Of a stretch of 64,000 nt of DNA, positions 1-12,800 are shown piece by piece. Numbering within the stretch: position 1 is the first letter of the stretch; every line of letters begins with the position of its first letter. The stretch is taken from positions 216,001 through 280,000 of the forward strand of contig CAJHNH020006013.1 in the NCBI GenBank assembly GCA_905116865.2, given 5' to 3'. The notes under the pieces were generated by a model. It ran no database searches. It saw only the letters and a program-made list of their open reading frames with translations, and was not told where the DNA came from. Both the position numbers and the translations under genes were made by a program. Source of the DNA: Candidula unifasciata (taxonomy: Eukaryota > Mollusca > Gastropoda > Stylommatophora > Geomitridae).

Positions 1-981
1 TCACACAAAAATTGACTTTCATTCAATATGGAGGATACTATTTTTACCTGCGGTCAATTTTTGCTTATAACAATAGTTAGCCATTGCGTTTTCCTCTATG
101 TTTAGACTGAAAGGATATAGTTTTTTAACCCAGCTGCTGAGTTGAGTGCAGGGCGTGACACTGTGAGCTGCATATTTTGTTTGGAATATACTTCGATTGT
201 GGACAATGGGGTTTATGTTGTGAACTGTAGATTCAGAAAATGGTGATTGCCCTGTGATGGTGCCTTAGGTGATTAATTGCATGTGCAACTACTGAGCTGT
301 TGTAACTGCCTCTTCCATCAATGATGAACTGCATATCTAATGTCTGTCTGTCTAAGGTAGCACCTCTGACAGCTGCCTTTTGCATTTAATACATGTGTAT
401 GTTATGGTATATGTGGAGACTGCAGTTTATCTCAATTTTTTCACAATGGACAGTGATGGTCATTCTGTGTCGTTTTCCTTGGCACATTTGCTATGAAGTT
501 GAAACTGATTACCTAATTACACAGAAATTCTTTCCACTGCAATACGTGCATCATAATGTCTGGTTACACTATTTTTAAAAAGACTTATTAGGATAACACA
601 TTCTGAGAAGAAAAATGTAAACATAGTCTGATATCAGATATTGCTTTTGCAGTGCATAAACGTATAGAAGAATAAAAGTTGTCATGTACCTCATCATTTG
701 GCCCTTCAGAAACACTTCTTTTAGTCTATACCGCGTGTTGTTGCTAATCATATAAGTCTACAGCCGTTTTTTTTTCATATACTGTTAGTCCATTCTGATA
801 CAGATGTCTTTTCATGCAAGACTATCCTACATCTTCTGCCTGATGTGCTAATTGCTTGGAAAGGGTTGTTTGGTCCTTTACTTTTATACTTAACAGACTT
901 CCACTGCCTTGTAATCATATCTCTCATGTTTCTTTTATTTGCTATAGATTGTATACATTTTACTCATGTAAATCTGCCTAG
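1..981. other. intron of CEP164 upstream of the first visible exon
   Basis: AT-rich sequence with no exon I can support. Positions about 75-335 carry a dispersed repeat whose inverted copy lies at about 8520-8790. The reading frames here are short and lack coding character. Confidence 0.6.
75..335 (+). repeat. dispersed repeat, copy 1 of 2
   Basis: Shares long stretches with the reverse complement of 8520-8790, for example TAGACTGAAAGGATATAGTT and GAACTGTAGATTCAGAAAAT (one base different in the other copy). No coding potential or terminal repeats seen. Class unknown. Confidence 0.65.
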
Positions 982-1065
982 GATTTTGGTTTGGACAAGA
1001 ATTTGTCAGAGAAACTGATGGAGTTCGAGAGCTTAGAGCCTGGACTAAGGGGAGCGTTAGAAAAG
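982..1065 (+). CDS. CEP164: CEP164 exon 1 of window (residues 1-28)
   Basis: 84 bp, phase 0 in and out, acceptor CTGCCTAG, donor GTACGT. Encodes FGLDKNLSEKLMEFESLEP and neighbours. Using the AG at 946-947 instead would bring in an in-frame TAG, so the start is set at 982. Followed by a 3-kb intron. Confidence 0.72.
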
Positions 1066-4000
1066 GTACGTTTGTGTCAGTATCATCCTTAAACTTTTGC
1101 GCACTTATGTTCTTCACAAACCGAACACCTTTCTGTGTATTTATTAGTTACGGTATATATGATAGTCTTTTTTAGTTTCATTTGCTTTGTCCCATGAAGT
1201 TTTTACATTAACCCATATTATCTTTTTTAGTTGGTGCCATGGTATTATTGTTTTAACCGCTTTGTGTCTAGTTGTTAGTTTTCAGATATATCAGTTTGGG
1301 ATGGAAGTAATCAAGGTACTTGTTTCAGAAAGAGTTGACAATTCTTTCTTTAACCATTTTTTAAAAATCAGTCTTTTTCTGTTAAGCTCTTCTGTGTTAT
1401 ATCAGAAATATATTGGCTTGTGGGTCACATATGATTTTACGAGCATTAGTCTGACTGTATATGATGGAGTAAAATGCAAGGTCAATTTCTTTTCTAAAGT
1501 AATGTGCAAACTGACCATAACGAGTGTGAAGGAAAACTACTCTGAAATTTTCCTTCATGAGGTTTAATTGTTTAAGTCTTGTTTCGAAGCAAATTCACTT
1601 TGGCCTTGGACAACTTGAGATTGTGAACAAGTACGTTAACTTCTTTCTGGGTAAAAATTTGTGGCCCAGATGCTGCACCAGGTCAGATGAATGACTCATC
1701 ATAAGATGATAAAGACTGCGGAGCAGCTGGTATCAATTCTCTCTCAGAGGCAACTCTTTGGTGGAAATGTCTTTCACGGTTCATTAACCTGAAGTCCTCC
1801 ACTGTGCGAAAAATGGTCAGAAAGAAGATTATGTATTTGGGTATGCTGTAGTCCAGTTCTTTTTCCCCTCCTGACTCAGATGGAACCATGCAGAAATAGC
1901 AGACATTTACATGATTGCTAGACTCTCTCCAAACCATAGAAACTGCAAATGGCATCGATAAATTTGTCCTTTTCATCCACTTTTATGCAGCATATATGTT
2001 TGTGGCTCTACCCTTGTCCTGGTCCCTGATCTTGCACCCGAAATAGCAGTCAAACACCTTTTTCAGTATTGCTGTGATGACTTTTTTCTGTCTTGCAAAT
2101 GTCTTTACCCGGAAATATAACAAAAGTTATCTGCACTGCTAACACACTTTTGAGGCATCCCTACTGCTGGATTCAAGTCGCAGGGATGAAATTACTTGTT
2201 CCCACCCTAAGAGTTTGGTTTTTACCTACTTTGTGTTCATCGGCTGTAAACTCTAGTGAAAATTTCTGGTTTTTTGTCCACTTTAGGGCTTTAGTCTTGT
2301 TCTAGAACTTCAGTTTGTCTGCAGACTGTTGGTTCCTTGCCTGTCATGCAAATGCACTCATACTTTGAAGGAAACATCTCTAATTAGTCCCCTTGTATGA
2401 TTTGCTTGATTGGGGAGCTTCAGGTCTGTTCTGTTCCCCCCAAAATGGGTCTCTGTAACCCACACAGAAAGCTTTTTACTAATTATTGCATCATTTTTGA
2501 CTAACAATACCTTCCACTGAGGTATCTATGTTTGGATGATGCAGTTCACAGAAAATGTTGCATTATGCAGCTGACCGTACAGCGTTTTAAAATGGCTAAC
2601 ATTCGTACTATATACAGGCAGAGTAGTTTATAATGACCATCTCTGAATTTTCTAAACTGTACATGTTAGTGTCATTTTCATGTAAGGCAGCCAAAAATTT
2701 GTAAGATTGGTTCTTTTTATGTCACTGCCAGGATCCTGCTGTCTGGTGTAATAGTAACAATAATAATAATATTATTGAGTTATTTTATTTAAAAATTGAC
2801 CTGACTCCCAGGTCACAGCAGTCTAAAATGGCTTCCAAGGAATGTTTTAGTTAGTAAAGATGACCAGTATGATACTGACCATATCACTTGTCAAGTTCCA
2901 GTTGGTTGACACAGAAATAATATCAGCACTATGTGCACAGTGAGAGCCACAATATCATAGTGGCAAGACGCTCAGACTCCATGTAAAAAAGTTCTAGGAT
3001 TCAAATCTATAATGAGGTGAATTTAAAAAAATTACAAATTGAACTTTGTTTTTGGTTCTTCTTCTTGGCATTCACCAGCTGTCAACATTGAACTGTAACT
3101 TTGAGGGAAAAACATCTAATTAGTCACCTTTTTTAAATCTTTGAATGTTATCGTTAGGATGAAAGATTAGTGCCTCTCTCCCACCCCTCCCCCCATTCCC
3201 CTTCTAAATGTTTAGAGAGGCACCCAGAACAAGCCTATAAGTGCTCAGCAGGGTGGATGTTGTCCCCGCTGAAAGCAAGCTAAGATGCATGTCAGATTCA
3301 TCTTCACTTTCACTTATCTCATTACTGGGAGCCACTGTGGTGTAGCGGGTAGACGCCTCATTACTGGGAGCTGCCGTGGTGTAGCGGCTGGATGCCTCAT
3401 TACTGGGAGCTGCCGTGGTGTAGCGACTAGACACCTCATTACTGGGAGCCCCTGTCGTGTAGCGGCAAGACGCCTCATTATTAAGAACCGCCGTGGTGTA
3501 GTGGCTAAACGCCGTATTACTGGGAGCTGCCATGTTGTAGTGGCTAGACGCCGTATTACTGGGAGCCGCCATGTTGTAGTGGCTAGACGCCGTATTACTG
3601 GGAGCCGCCGTGTTGTAGTGGCTAGACGCCCCATTACTTGGAGCCGCCGTGGTGTAGCGTTAGATGCTCGCCTGCAGATTTAAAGTAATGGGTTCTGGTC
3701 CTGAAGGAGCTGGATTTTTTCCAAAAATGACCTTGGCTCCCAGGTTGGCCCAGCCTTAAATGGGTACCAGGTACAAGTCCTGCGAAGTAAAGGCGGCTGT
3801 CATGATCTTGACCGCATCACCCACAGAGTGCCGATTGGTCTATAAAATATAAAATATAGGTCTAACCCTGTGGAAAAGATTGCTTTACTTTACATCTCAT
3901 TACTCTGCTTCTTGTAATTCTGCTAGTAACTTAGTAAAATTCATTACTAACATTATAGCTTTTAGATTTAACACTTTGTTACCTGTGTTTTATTATTTAT

Positions 4001-6731
4001 AGTATGTTACTTTTTAATTAAAATAATAATCGCTTGCACTGACCTATTTAAATTGTAGATAAACGGAAGCGACAGTAGATTAGGCCAGGTAAGAGTTGCA
4101 TTTTTCTGCTGAAACACAGGTATAATTTATCAGCATGTCTTTGTGGTAATGGGTTAGCTTTTTGTGCTTGTTCTTTGTTTGGTGGTTCCTTCTCTTTCTT
4201 TTGTTTTGTTTTGTTGTTGTTACTATTTCAACTGTATCTTTTATCATAAGTTGCAAAGTGAAGAATCAACTGATTAAGTTGCGAAGGTTGAAGAGGCGAA
4301 GTGAAGGATTACCTGGATGTAGATTTAAAATAAAAGGCTGCTTGAATGGATTAGCAAAGTGAAGGATTGCCTGAATAGAGTTGTGAAGTGAAAGGCTGCT
4401 TAAATGGTCTGAAAACCAGTGGCAGAAAGAATAAATAAAATAAAAGGAAGAAAAAGAAGAGATAGACTTTGCATCTGCAAGGGAACAAGGAATACACATT
4501 TTCATGCTATATGTCTCCAGGAAAGTGCCACTTTCTTATTATGAAATATTGGTGAATTGATTTTCTGCTTTTGGGATCCAGGAACCCATTTTGTGGGGAC
4601 AATAATAAACCCACTGCCCCCAACAAGCATGTCATAAAAGTACATCTGCCTGAGAGATAAAGAGCTAACATTCTGCATATAGATAAGCCAGGCCTGTAAA
4701 GCGGATGTGCACTCAAAACTCTCACAAAGTTCTGGAACAAGACCAAAGTCCAAAAGTGGATGAACAACCAGAACTCTTTGTAGGAGTTTACAGCCGGTAA
4801 AGCTAAGAAGAAGACTCTTGTAAGTTTTAAACTAACCACATGTATGTTCTGTGTGCCTAATGTGCGACTGCCTATAAACACACTAGGATTACTCCTGTAC
4901 ATGCCAGGCTCATGTTTCCTATTTAGTAGTCAGTGGAACACATTTAAGGGGTCCATAATATAATTTACAGAGCCATGATGGTGTACCAGCTAGATGCCCA
5001 ACAGTGGATCTGAAGATCCTGGGTTCAAATCCGAACAGAGCTTCACCTTGGGGGGGGGGGGGGGGAGCCACTGGTGTAGCAGCTAGAAGCTTTCCAGCAG
5101 ATCTAAAGGTCTTTGGTTCAGATCTACATGCTGCCGGATTTGTTCAGATATGACCTCGGCTGTCACGTCGACCCAGCTTTAAATGGGTAACAGGTAAATT
5201 CCTGAGGAGTAAACACGGCCAGCATGATGACTACCATATCACCCAACTACGGCCAGTTGGTCTATAAAATATGAGTCTGGCCTCACATTCTCAATACTTT
5301 TAATATAATTTACAGAAAACTCCTCAGCTTTGGAATGCATTTTGTGTATGTGTGTGTGTAACTCTGACATTTTAAAATTATAAGTTGTTTAGTACGACTG
5401 TAAAGAAAAATATGGTGTCCTTTCCAAACTAAGAAGGGTTTACGTATATTATCTAATTCCGAACCGCACTGTCAGACAGTAAATTTTGTATGCAATATAT
5501 TGTTTGTTTTTATTATTAAGTTCACAGTGCAGTAACATTGCTTACACTTTCTACATGTTGTTTCTCTGTGGGAGTTTAAGCTACTATATTATATTTTTAT
5601 TTTATTTTACCATGTCTTAGTGCAGTCATTGTCTGTCCTCTTTTAATGTGCTTATTACTGTTACATGTTTTGCCTACATTAAAAGTAATTATTGAAATAC
5701 TTTCAAATAATCTGCAGTCTGGTTAACCATATGTATCATACAGTAAATTGAAGTGTTGGTGGTGAGCTGGGGCACAGCTCGACCTAAAATGTTTTAGCTC
5801 AGAATTCTGTACCTACCTATCTAATGCATTTTCTTCTTTTTTCTTCTTCTCCTCCTCCTTCTTCTCCTCCTCCTCCCCCTTTTTCTCCTGCTCCTCTTCT
5901 TTTTTTTCTCCTCCTTCTTCTTCTCCTTTTTTCTCCTCATCCTCCTTCTCCTCCTTCTTCTCCTGTTACTCCTTCTTCTTCTTCTCCTCCTCCTCCTTTT
6001 TCTTCTCAAGTCCTGTTCTGCCTTTCGGCCTCAAACTTTGAAGATGTATTGGGTTGAGCCTTGGTATGTGCTGTATAGATGCTGGTAAATATTCCAACTA
6101 TCCATAGCTTGCTTGGTCAACCTCCTTTATGTCTGAATGACAGGGTCCTCTGTGGCGCACTATCTGATGGAAGTCCTGACTTATGTCCCAAGCATTTAAA
6201 TTTTATACCTGCCATATCCGTTTAACTCTAATTTTGGAGAGTTTTTTGGTTTGAAAACTTGACTTTTATGCTAACATTTATGGTTTATTTATTCTGTGTA
6301 AATTTAAAAACAAATTGTGCAGTTATTTATGTGTAGCATATTTTCCCATATTCATTTATCTCATTTCCACCCTGTGAACATCTAAACTGTAAATAGGCGT
6401 TGTCATGTTGTATGTTCTGGGATGGTCATTTACTAATGAAACAATATCTAAAAATGGTGGTTATAAAAATATCTATATCTATATACATACCTATATAGAT
6501 AATGGTTTATTTTTCGTGAAATATTTACACTGGTTCCCAAGTTGACCGAGGTTAAAATACGTACCAGGCAGTGTCATGGGAAGTAAAGGCAGCTGGAATC
6601 ATGTTGACTACATAACCCATCGAGTGCCAGTTGTGCTAAAAAAATATGAGTTCTACATCAAGTGCCCTGGCATGGAAGCATCCTTAAGTTCTTTATTTTT
6701 CATGAAATAATTACAGATGTACATTTTGCAT

Positions 6732-6806
<75 letters not shown>

Positions 6807-9800
6807 GAAATAATTTCATTCTGGTTAAATTTTGAAAAGTGACTTTTTTTGTATTGAAATAATTACATATCCTGTCACATTTTATATATTGGTGTTTTTT
6901 TTAGGTGAAATAATTTTTCTGGTTACATTTTATGTAGTGGTTCCTTTTTCATGAAATAATTACATATCTGGTTACATTTTGTGTGCTAGTTTATGTAGTG
7001 GTTCCTTTTTCATGACAGAATTACATATCTGGTTACATTTTGTATAATGGTTTATTTTTTGTTGAATATAATTTTTTTTTTTTTTTACATTCTGTGTTGT
7101 GGTTTATTTGTTCATGAAATAATTACATTCTGGTAATATTAAAAAATGAAACAGTGACATATCTATTGTGTATTGTTGACCGCATCACTCACCAAGTGCC
7201 GAATGATCTTGAAAAATAGGAATATTGTTCTGAAAAATATGAGTATTGATCGTGAAAAATATGAGTATTGATCTGAAAAATATGAGTATTGATCTGAAAA
7301 ATATGAGTATTGATCTTGAAAAATATGAGTATTGATCTGAAAAATATGAGTATTGATCTGAAAAATGTGAGTATTGAACTGAAAAATGTGAGTATTGATC
7401 TTGAAAAAATCTGAGTATTGATCTTGAAAAATATGAGTATTGATCTTGAAAAATATGAGTATTGATCTAAAAAAATGTAAGTATTAATCTTGAAAAAATA
7501 TGAGTATTGATCTTGAAAAAATATGAGTATTGATCTTGAAAAAATATGAGTATTGATCTTTAACAATATAAATCTAGCACCATATACCTAAAAGGGGCTC
7601 AAGAAAAAGAGGAAAGAGAAAGATTATGATTTATTAAGAAGATTGTCCATCATGGACAAAACTGAAAGGAAATGCATCAGCTTTCATTATGTTTTGTTTC
7701 CTGTCCTCTCCAGGATATTGATGGCACTCTGTCTTTGAAGTCAACAGCCAGAGATGATTCTCCAGGGGGCAAGAGTTCACCTTTAGACCTTGATGCTGAG
7801 CAAAAGAAAAAAGCGGACGTGGTGGCCGTAACAGATAAGTGAGTGTCCTGAAAGGGATTGGTAGCCCCACATGTAATACCAAATTTTGAAATGTGTTTCC
7901 CTTCTGCTGTAAACTTCAACTTATCGTATAGTCCTGTCATTAAAGTATGTGCATTGGGGAAAACAGACTCACTGCCTATCTAAAAGCATGTTGTAAGAGT
8001 TGACTAATTGGGAGTTTCCTTCAAAGTTGGGAGTGCCTCTGCCTGAGAGGCAAGGAACCAAAAGTCTGCATACAAATGAGGTCATTAAAATGGATGTGCG
8101 CATGCAGAATTCATGTTCTGGAACAGGACAACAGTCCATAAGTTGACGAACAGCCAGAACTTTCCACAAGAGTTTACAGCTGGTGAATGTGAAGAAGAAG
8201 AAGATCCCCCTAGTAGAGCATAGGCCCCTTAACCACCTCACACCAGATCATCCTATCCTTTGCTGTCACATGCAGCTCACCCCAGATCATCCCTGTCTTT
8301 TTAACTTCACTCTCCTGTTTTCTTCTCGGTGTGTTTTTTCATCTGCTTTTATTTCAGCATCGCAAATTTGAGCTGAAGCTCAAATGTTATAGGGAAGAAT
8401 TAAAATTTGTTTAAAGTTAGGCACAGGTCAGCAATTAATAAAGAACAACCATATAGGTACTTGTAGTTGTGGTCAAGGTTTTAACACTACTGCAAATGGG
8501 TTGCCCCATGTTTGCTCTGTTCCCCATCATCGATGGAAGCAGCAGCCACAGACAAATCAGCAGTTGCACATGTGATCAATTTTAAACACATATAGCACCA
8601 CTAATTCTGTGGCAGCAAGCCGTGTGCCATTTTCTGAATCTGCAGTTCACAACACCATGTTGGTCACAGTTGAAAAACATTTCAAATGAAATCTGCAGCT
8701 CAAGATGTTCATGCCATGCACTCAACTCAGTAGCTGAGGAACAAAACTATATCCTTTCAGTCTACAAATGGAGGAAAACACAACAGCCACCATCTGTCAG
8801 AAGTGAAAAATTTGCAGCAACTACAAACAGTGACTGCGTATTTTCCATTTTGACAAGAAGTTTGATGTCTACTTGTAGTACACTTGATAAGTAGCAGTAT
8901 CTGCTGCAGGAAATGAGCATTGATGGGTATACCCCATCTGCTGTGATGTTTATTCTTCCTAACACAGTAGTCAGTAGTAAGTAATAATAGTATAGTCTTT
9001 AACCCCATTTCTTAATTTTCTGTTTATCATAATATCCTGCCTGTGTTGCTGTCATGTGCATATCACCGATCACAGCTAAGTGATATATCACGAAAATGTG
9101 ACATTTTATTCTCACTACTTTTTTCCACATTTAGAAAGGTACCAGACCAGTTTCTGAAAGAAGAAGAGCTGCGTATTTCAGCAAACAATGAGAAGGCTCT
9201 TCGAGACCTAAAAGACAAACTGAACAGAGAACTTGAGGATGCAAAGCTTGAACTTCTAGAGGTGAGAGTATATGTAGCTGGTATCCAGAATCTATAAAGA
9301 TTTCTTGTGTTTGGGCCTGCCTTATTTGTTCATATGTAGTTTCCTCTTCTCTTCAGTTTTTACAGATTTTTTCTTTCTGTGAATCCATCAAGGCCATAAG
9401 TGGTGAACAAAAGATAAACTGAAAAGAATCACTCATCAGTTCAGTGAAGGGATGACAGTCAAAATTATGCGGGACTGGACAACCTAATGGTTTTAAACTT
9501 AAGACACACACACAACAGACTTAATAATTGCATGCACACTGCTTTTTACTGCAGTGGTGGGCTTAGTCATAAAATGGTGGTGAACTTGAATTGTTTGCGC
9601 ACATCTATTTATTGATCTGGCTTAACTTGTATCCAGACTGTTGATTCCTTGCTGCTCAGGCAGATGCGTTCCCATCCTGAAAGAAAAATCTCTAATTAAT
9701 CTCCTTTTATCACATGCTTATTAAAGAGACATTGGGTTTGTTCCTTTTCTCCCTACGATGGGGCCCTGGAACCCACACGGGAAAAGGATAGAGGGAAGAA

Positions 9801-12800
9801 AACAAAGCTGAGGTACTGAGTTGCAGTTATCGTCTTATCACTTGTCGAAACCACAAGAAACAGGCAAATGCAGTTTTTGATGCTTATATCAACTGAAGGT
9901 TGGCGTCTGTGGCTTACGCGTTATGAATCTGCTTCGTAATTCAGAGGTGATGTATTTGATCCCAGCTATGGCTGATTTGGTAGCAGACCACATCGCATTG
10001 ATTTTGACAGTCGTATCAAGAGCCGACCATTCAAAAAGCAGTGGCAAACTGTTGGACGTAAAACTGCATATTGAAATCACAAACTTTAATCTGAAAAAAT
10101 GCTGCGAACTAGCCAACCTTATGAAACTAGCCAACCTTATTTAACTAGCCAGTCTTATGAACTAGCCAGCCTTATGAAACTCGCCAACCTTATGAAACTA
10201 GCCAGCCTTATGTAACTAGCCAGCCTTATGAAACTAGCCAGCCTTATGAAACTAGCCAGCCTTATAAAACTAGCCTGCCTTATGAAACTCGCCAGCCTTA
10301 TGAAACTAGCCAGGTTTATGTAACTTGCCAGCCTTATGAAACTAGCCAGCCTTATGAAACTAGCCACCTTATGAAACTAGCCACCTTATGAAACTAGCCA
10401 CCTTATGAAACTAGCCAGCCTTATGAAACTAGCCAACCCTAAGAAACTAGCCAACCTTATGAAACTAGCCAACCTTATGAAACTAGCCAACTTTATGAAA
10501 CTAGCCAGGCTTATGAAACTAGCCAGCCTTATGAACTAGCCAGCCTTATGAAACTTGCCAACCTTATGAAACTAGCCAACGTTGTGAAACTAGCCAGCCT
10601 TATGAAACTAGCCAGCCTTATGAAACTAGCCAGGCTTATGTAACGTGCCAACCTTATGAAACTAGCCAGCCTTATGAAACTAGCCAGCCTTATGAAACTA
10701 GCCAATCTTATTAAACTAGCCAGCCTTATGAAACTAGCCAGCCTTTTGAAACTAGCCAGCCTTATGAAACTAGCCACCTTATGAAACTAGCCAGCCTTAT
10801 GAAACTAGCCAACCTTATGAAACTAGCCAGCCTTATGAAACTAGCCAACCTTATGAAACTAGCCAGGCTTATAAAACTAGCCAGCCTTATGAATTAGCCA
10901 GCCTTATGAAACTAGCCAACCTTATGAAACTAGCCAGCCTTATGAAACTAGCCAACCTTATGAAATTAGCCAGCCTTATGAAATTAGCCAGCCTTATGAA
11001 GCTAGCCAACCTTATGAAACTAGCCAACTTTATGAAACTAGCCAACTTTATGAAACTAGCCAGCCTTATGAAACTAGCCAACCTTATGAAACTAGCCAGC
11101 CTCATGAAACTAGCCAGCCTTATGAAACTAGCCTTTTGTGGGGAAAATACTAAATGACAGAGACAGCTCAGACATTTGGGCAAGAAGTAAAAATGTCAGC
11201 AATGCCACCTTCGTCAAAATAATAGATAACTGAGAAACATAAAACAAATACAAACATTATTTTTAAATAAAAAATGGTTTGCTTCACAAAGAGACTAGCA
11301 CAAGCACATAGAGACTTTAGTTTTTAATGCCATATCATACATGGCAAATGAGAAGAGGGATTTAGAACCTGAGCTAGACCAAAAGCAAGATGGAAAAAAT
11401 TATTAAAAAGACTCAAGAGGATCAAGTGTTGCTTGTCGAGTTGGGAAGATAAGCAAGAAACAAAACATAATATCTCCCTCAACACCTGAAGTAAGAAAAG
11501 AAGAACTGAAGAAAAAGAGAGGATTGGAGAGACAACCCTCATGTGGGTTCCAGGGTCCCATTGTGAGGGGAAAAACAAGAAAAGACCAACTGCCTCCCTA
11601 ACAAGCATGTCATAAGAGTCCACTAATTAGGGCATTCCTTCAAAGTCAGAGTGCGTCTGCTTGAGAGGTAATGGACCGACTGTTTGAATACAAAGAATCA
11701 GATCAGATATGTAGAATAGATGTGCACACAAAACTCAAGTTCTGGAACAAGACTAAAGTTCAGAAGGGGACGATAAGCAGAACTTTCCACCAGAATTTAC
11801 AGCCCGTGAAAGTGAAGAAGAAAAGTAAGAAGAGACATAATGGCTACAGATCAGGCACCAGAAGAATAGAACATTATTTTCTGCGTTTGATTTTGTGTTT
11901 CTCTGTTTCCAGGATAAAGTCAGGAGACTGAAAAAGCTGCAAGACGATATAAAAAAGGAGACAGATGACGAAGAGAAGAGGCTGAGAACTCAAAAGAGAG
12001 AAGCTGTTAAGTAAGTGATTTTGTTACCTGTAGCAGATACTTCTTTTTCACCTTCTTTGTTCATTTGAGGACACTGAGTGGGTTGTGGCCGTTTACAACA
12101 TGGCTGCGAAATTTGCGCCTTTGACCATCACATCCGACTTCAGCAAGCATATGTTGCCTGGGTAAGCCTTCCTGGTATTTAGCAGATACTAAACTAACAT
12201 TTCTGCACATTAGAAGATTTTACACCAGTGTATTTATAAATAGATAACTAAATACACCAAAGTTTTTTATCAATAGAGTGCTGTATACATTAGAGTATTT
12301 ATCAAAAGAATACTAAATACATCAGAGTATTTATCAGCAGAATACTAAAAAAACCAGAGTATTTATTAACACAGTACTAAATACACCAGAGTATTTATTA
12401 ACACAGTATTAAAAAAACCAGAGTATTTATCAGCAGAATACTAAATACATCTGAGTATTTATTAACACAGTACTTAATACACCAGAGTATTTATCAACAG
12501 AGTACTAAATACATCAGAGTATTTATCAACACTGTACTAAATACATTGAGTATTTTTCAACAGAGTACTAAATCCACCAAAGTATTTATCTGTGGAGTAC
12601 TAAATACTCTAGTGAAAACTGTATGACTGTCATCAGCTTGACTGTAGTCCGACCCTACTTACCTCATCACTTTATAAAATAAAAATAGGCCCAGCACCAC
12701 ATGCCAGATGCACAGGTAAAGGGTCCTTTATTATCACTACTTGCTAATGGACCTAAAGTGGAAGACCATCAGTCAGCGCTTCACAGGTCCTGGGTAGTTA

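Noticed and set aside
946..981. Earlier acceptor for exon 1 (AG at 946-947)
   Set aside because: It would add an in-frame TAG immediately before the coding part.
1187..1567. Open frame of 126 codons
   Set aside because: AT-rich, hydrophobic and low complexity, inside an intron, with no recognised similarity.
3319..3663. Possible tRNA gene cluster
   Set aside because: Only an A-box-like head is repeated; there is no cloverleaf, anticodon arm or acceptor stem pairing. They are SINE heads.
5821..6057. Arg/Lys-rich and Ser/Pro-rich open frames
   Set aside because: Products of a CTT/CTC simple repeat.
7175..7563. CRISPR-like array
   Set aside because: Units are directly tandem without distinct spacers, and the context is eukaryotic.
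10104..11183. Several long open frames on both strands (about 70-98 codons each)
   Set aside because: They come from an 18-bp tandem unit without stops in those frames. There are no splice sites, domains or non-repetitive flanks to support genes.
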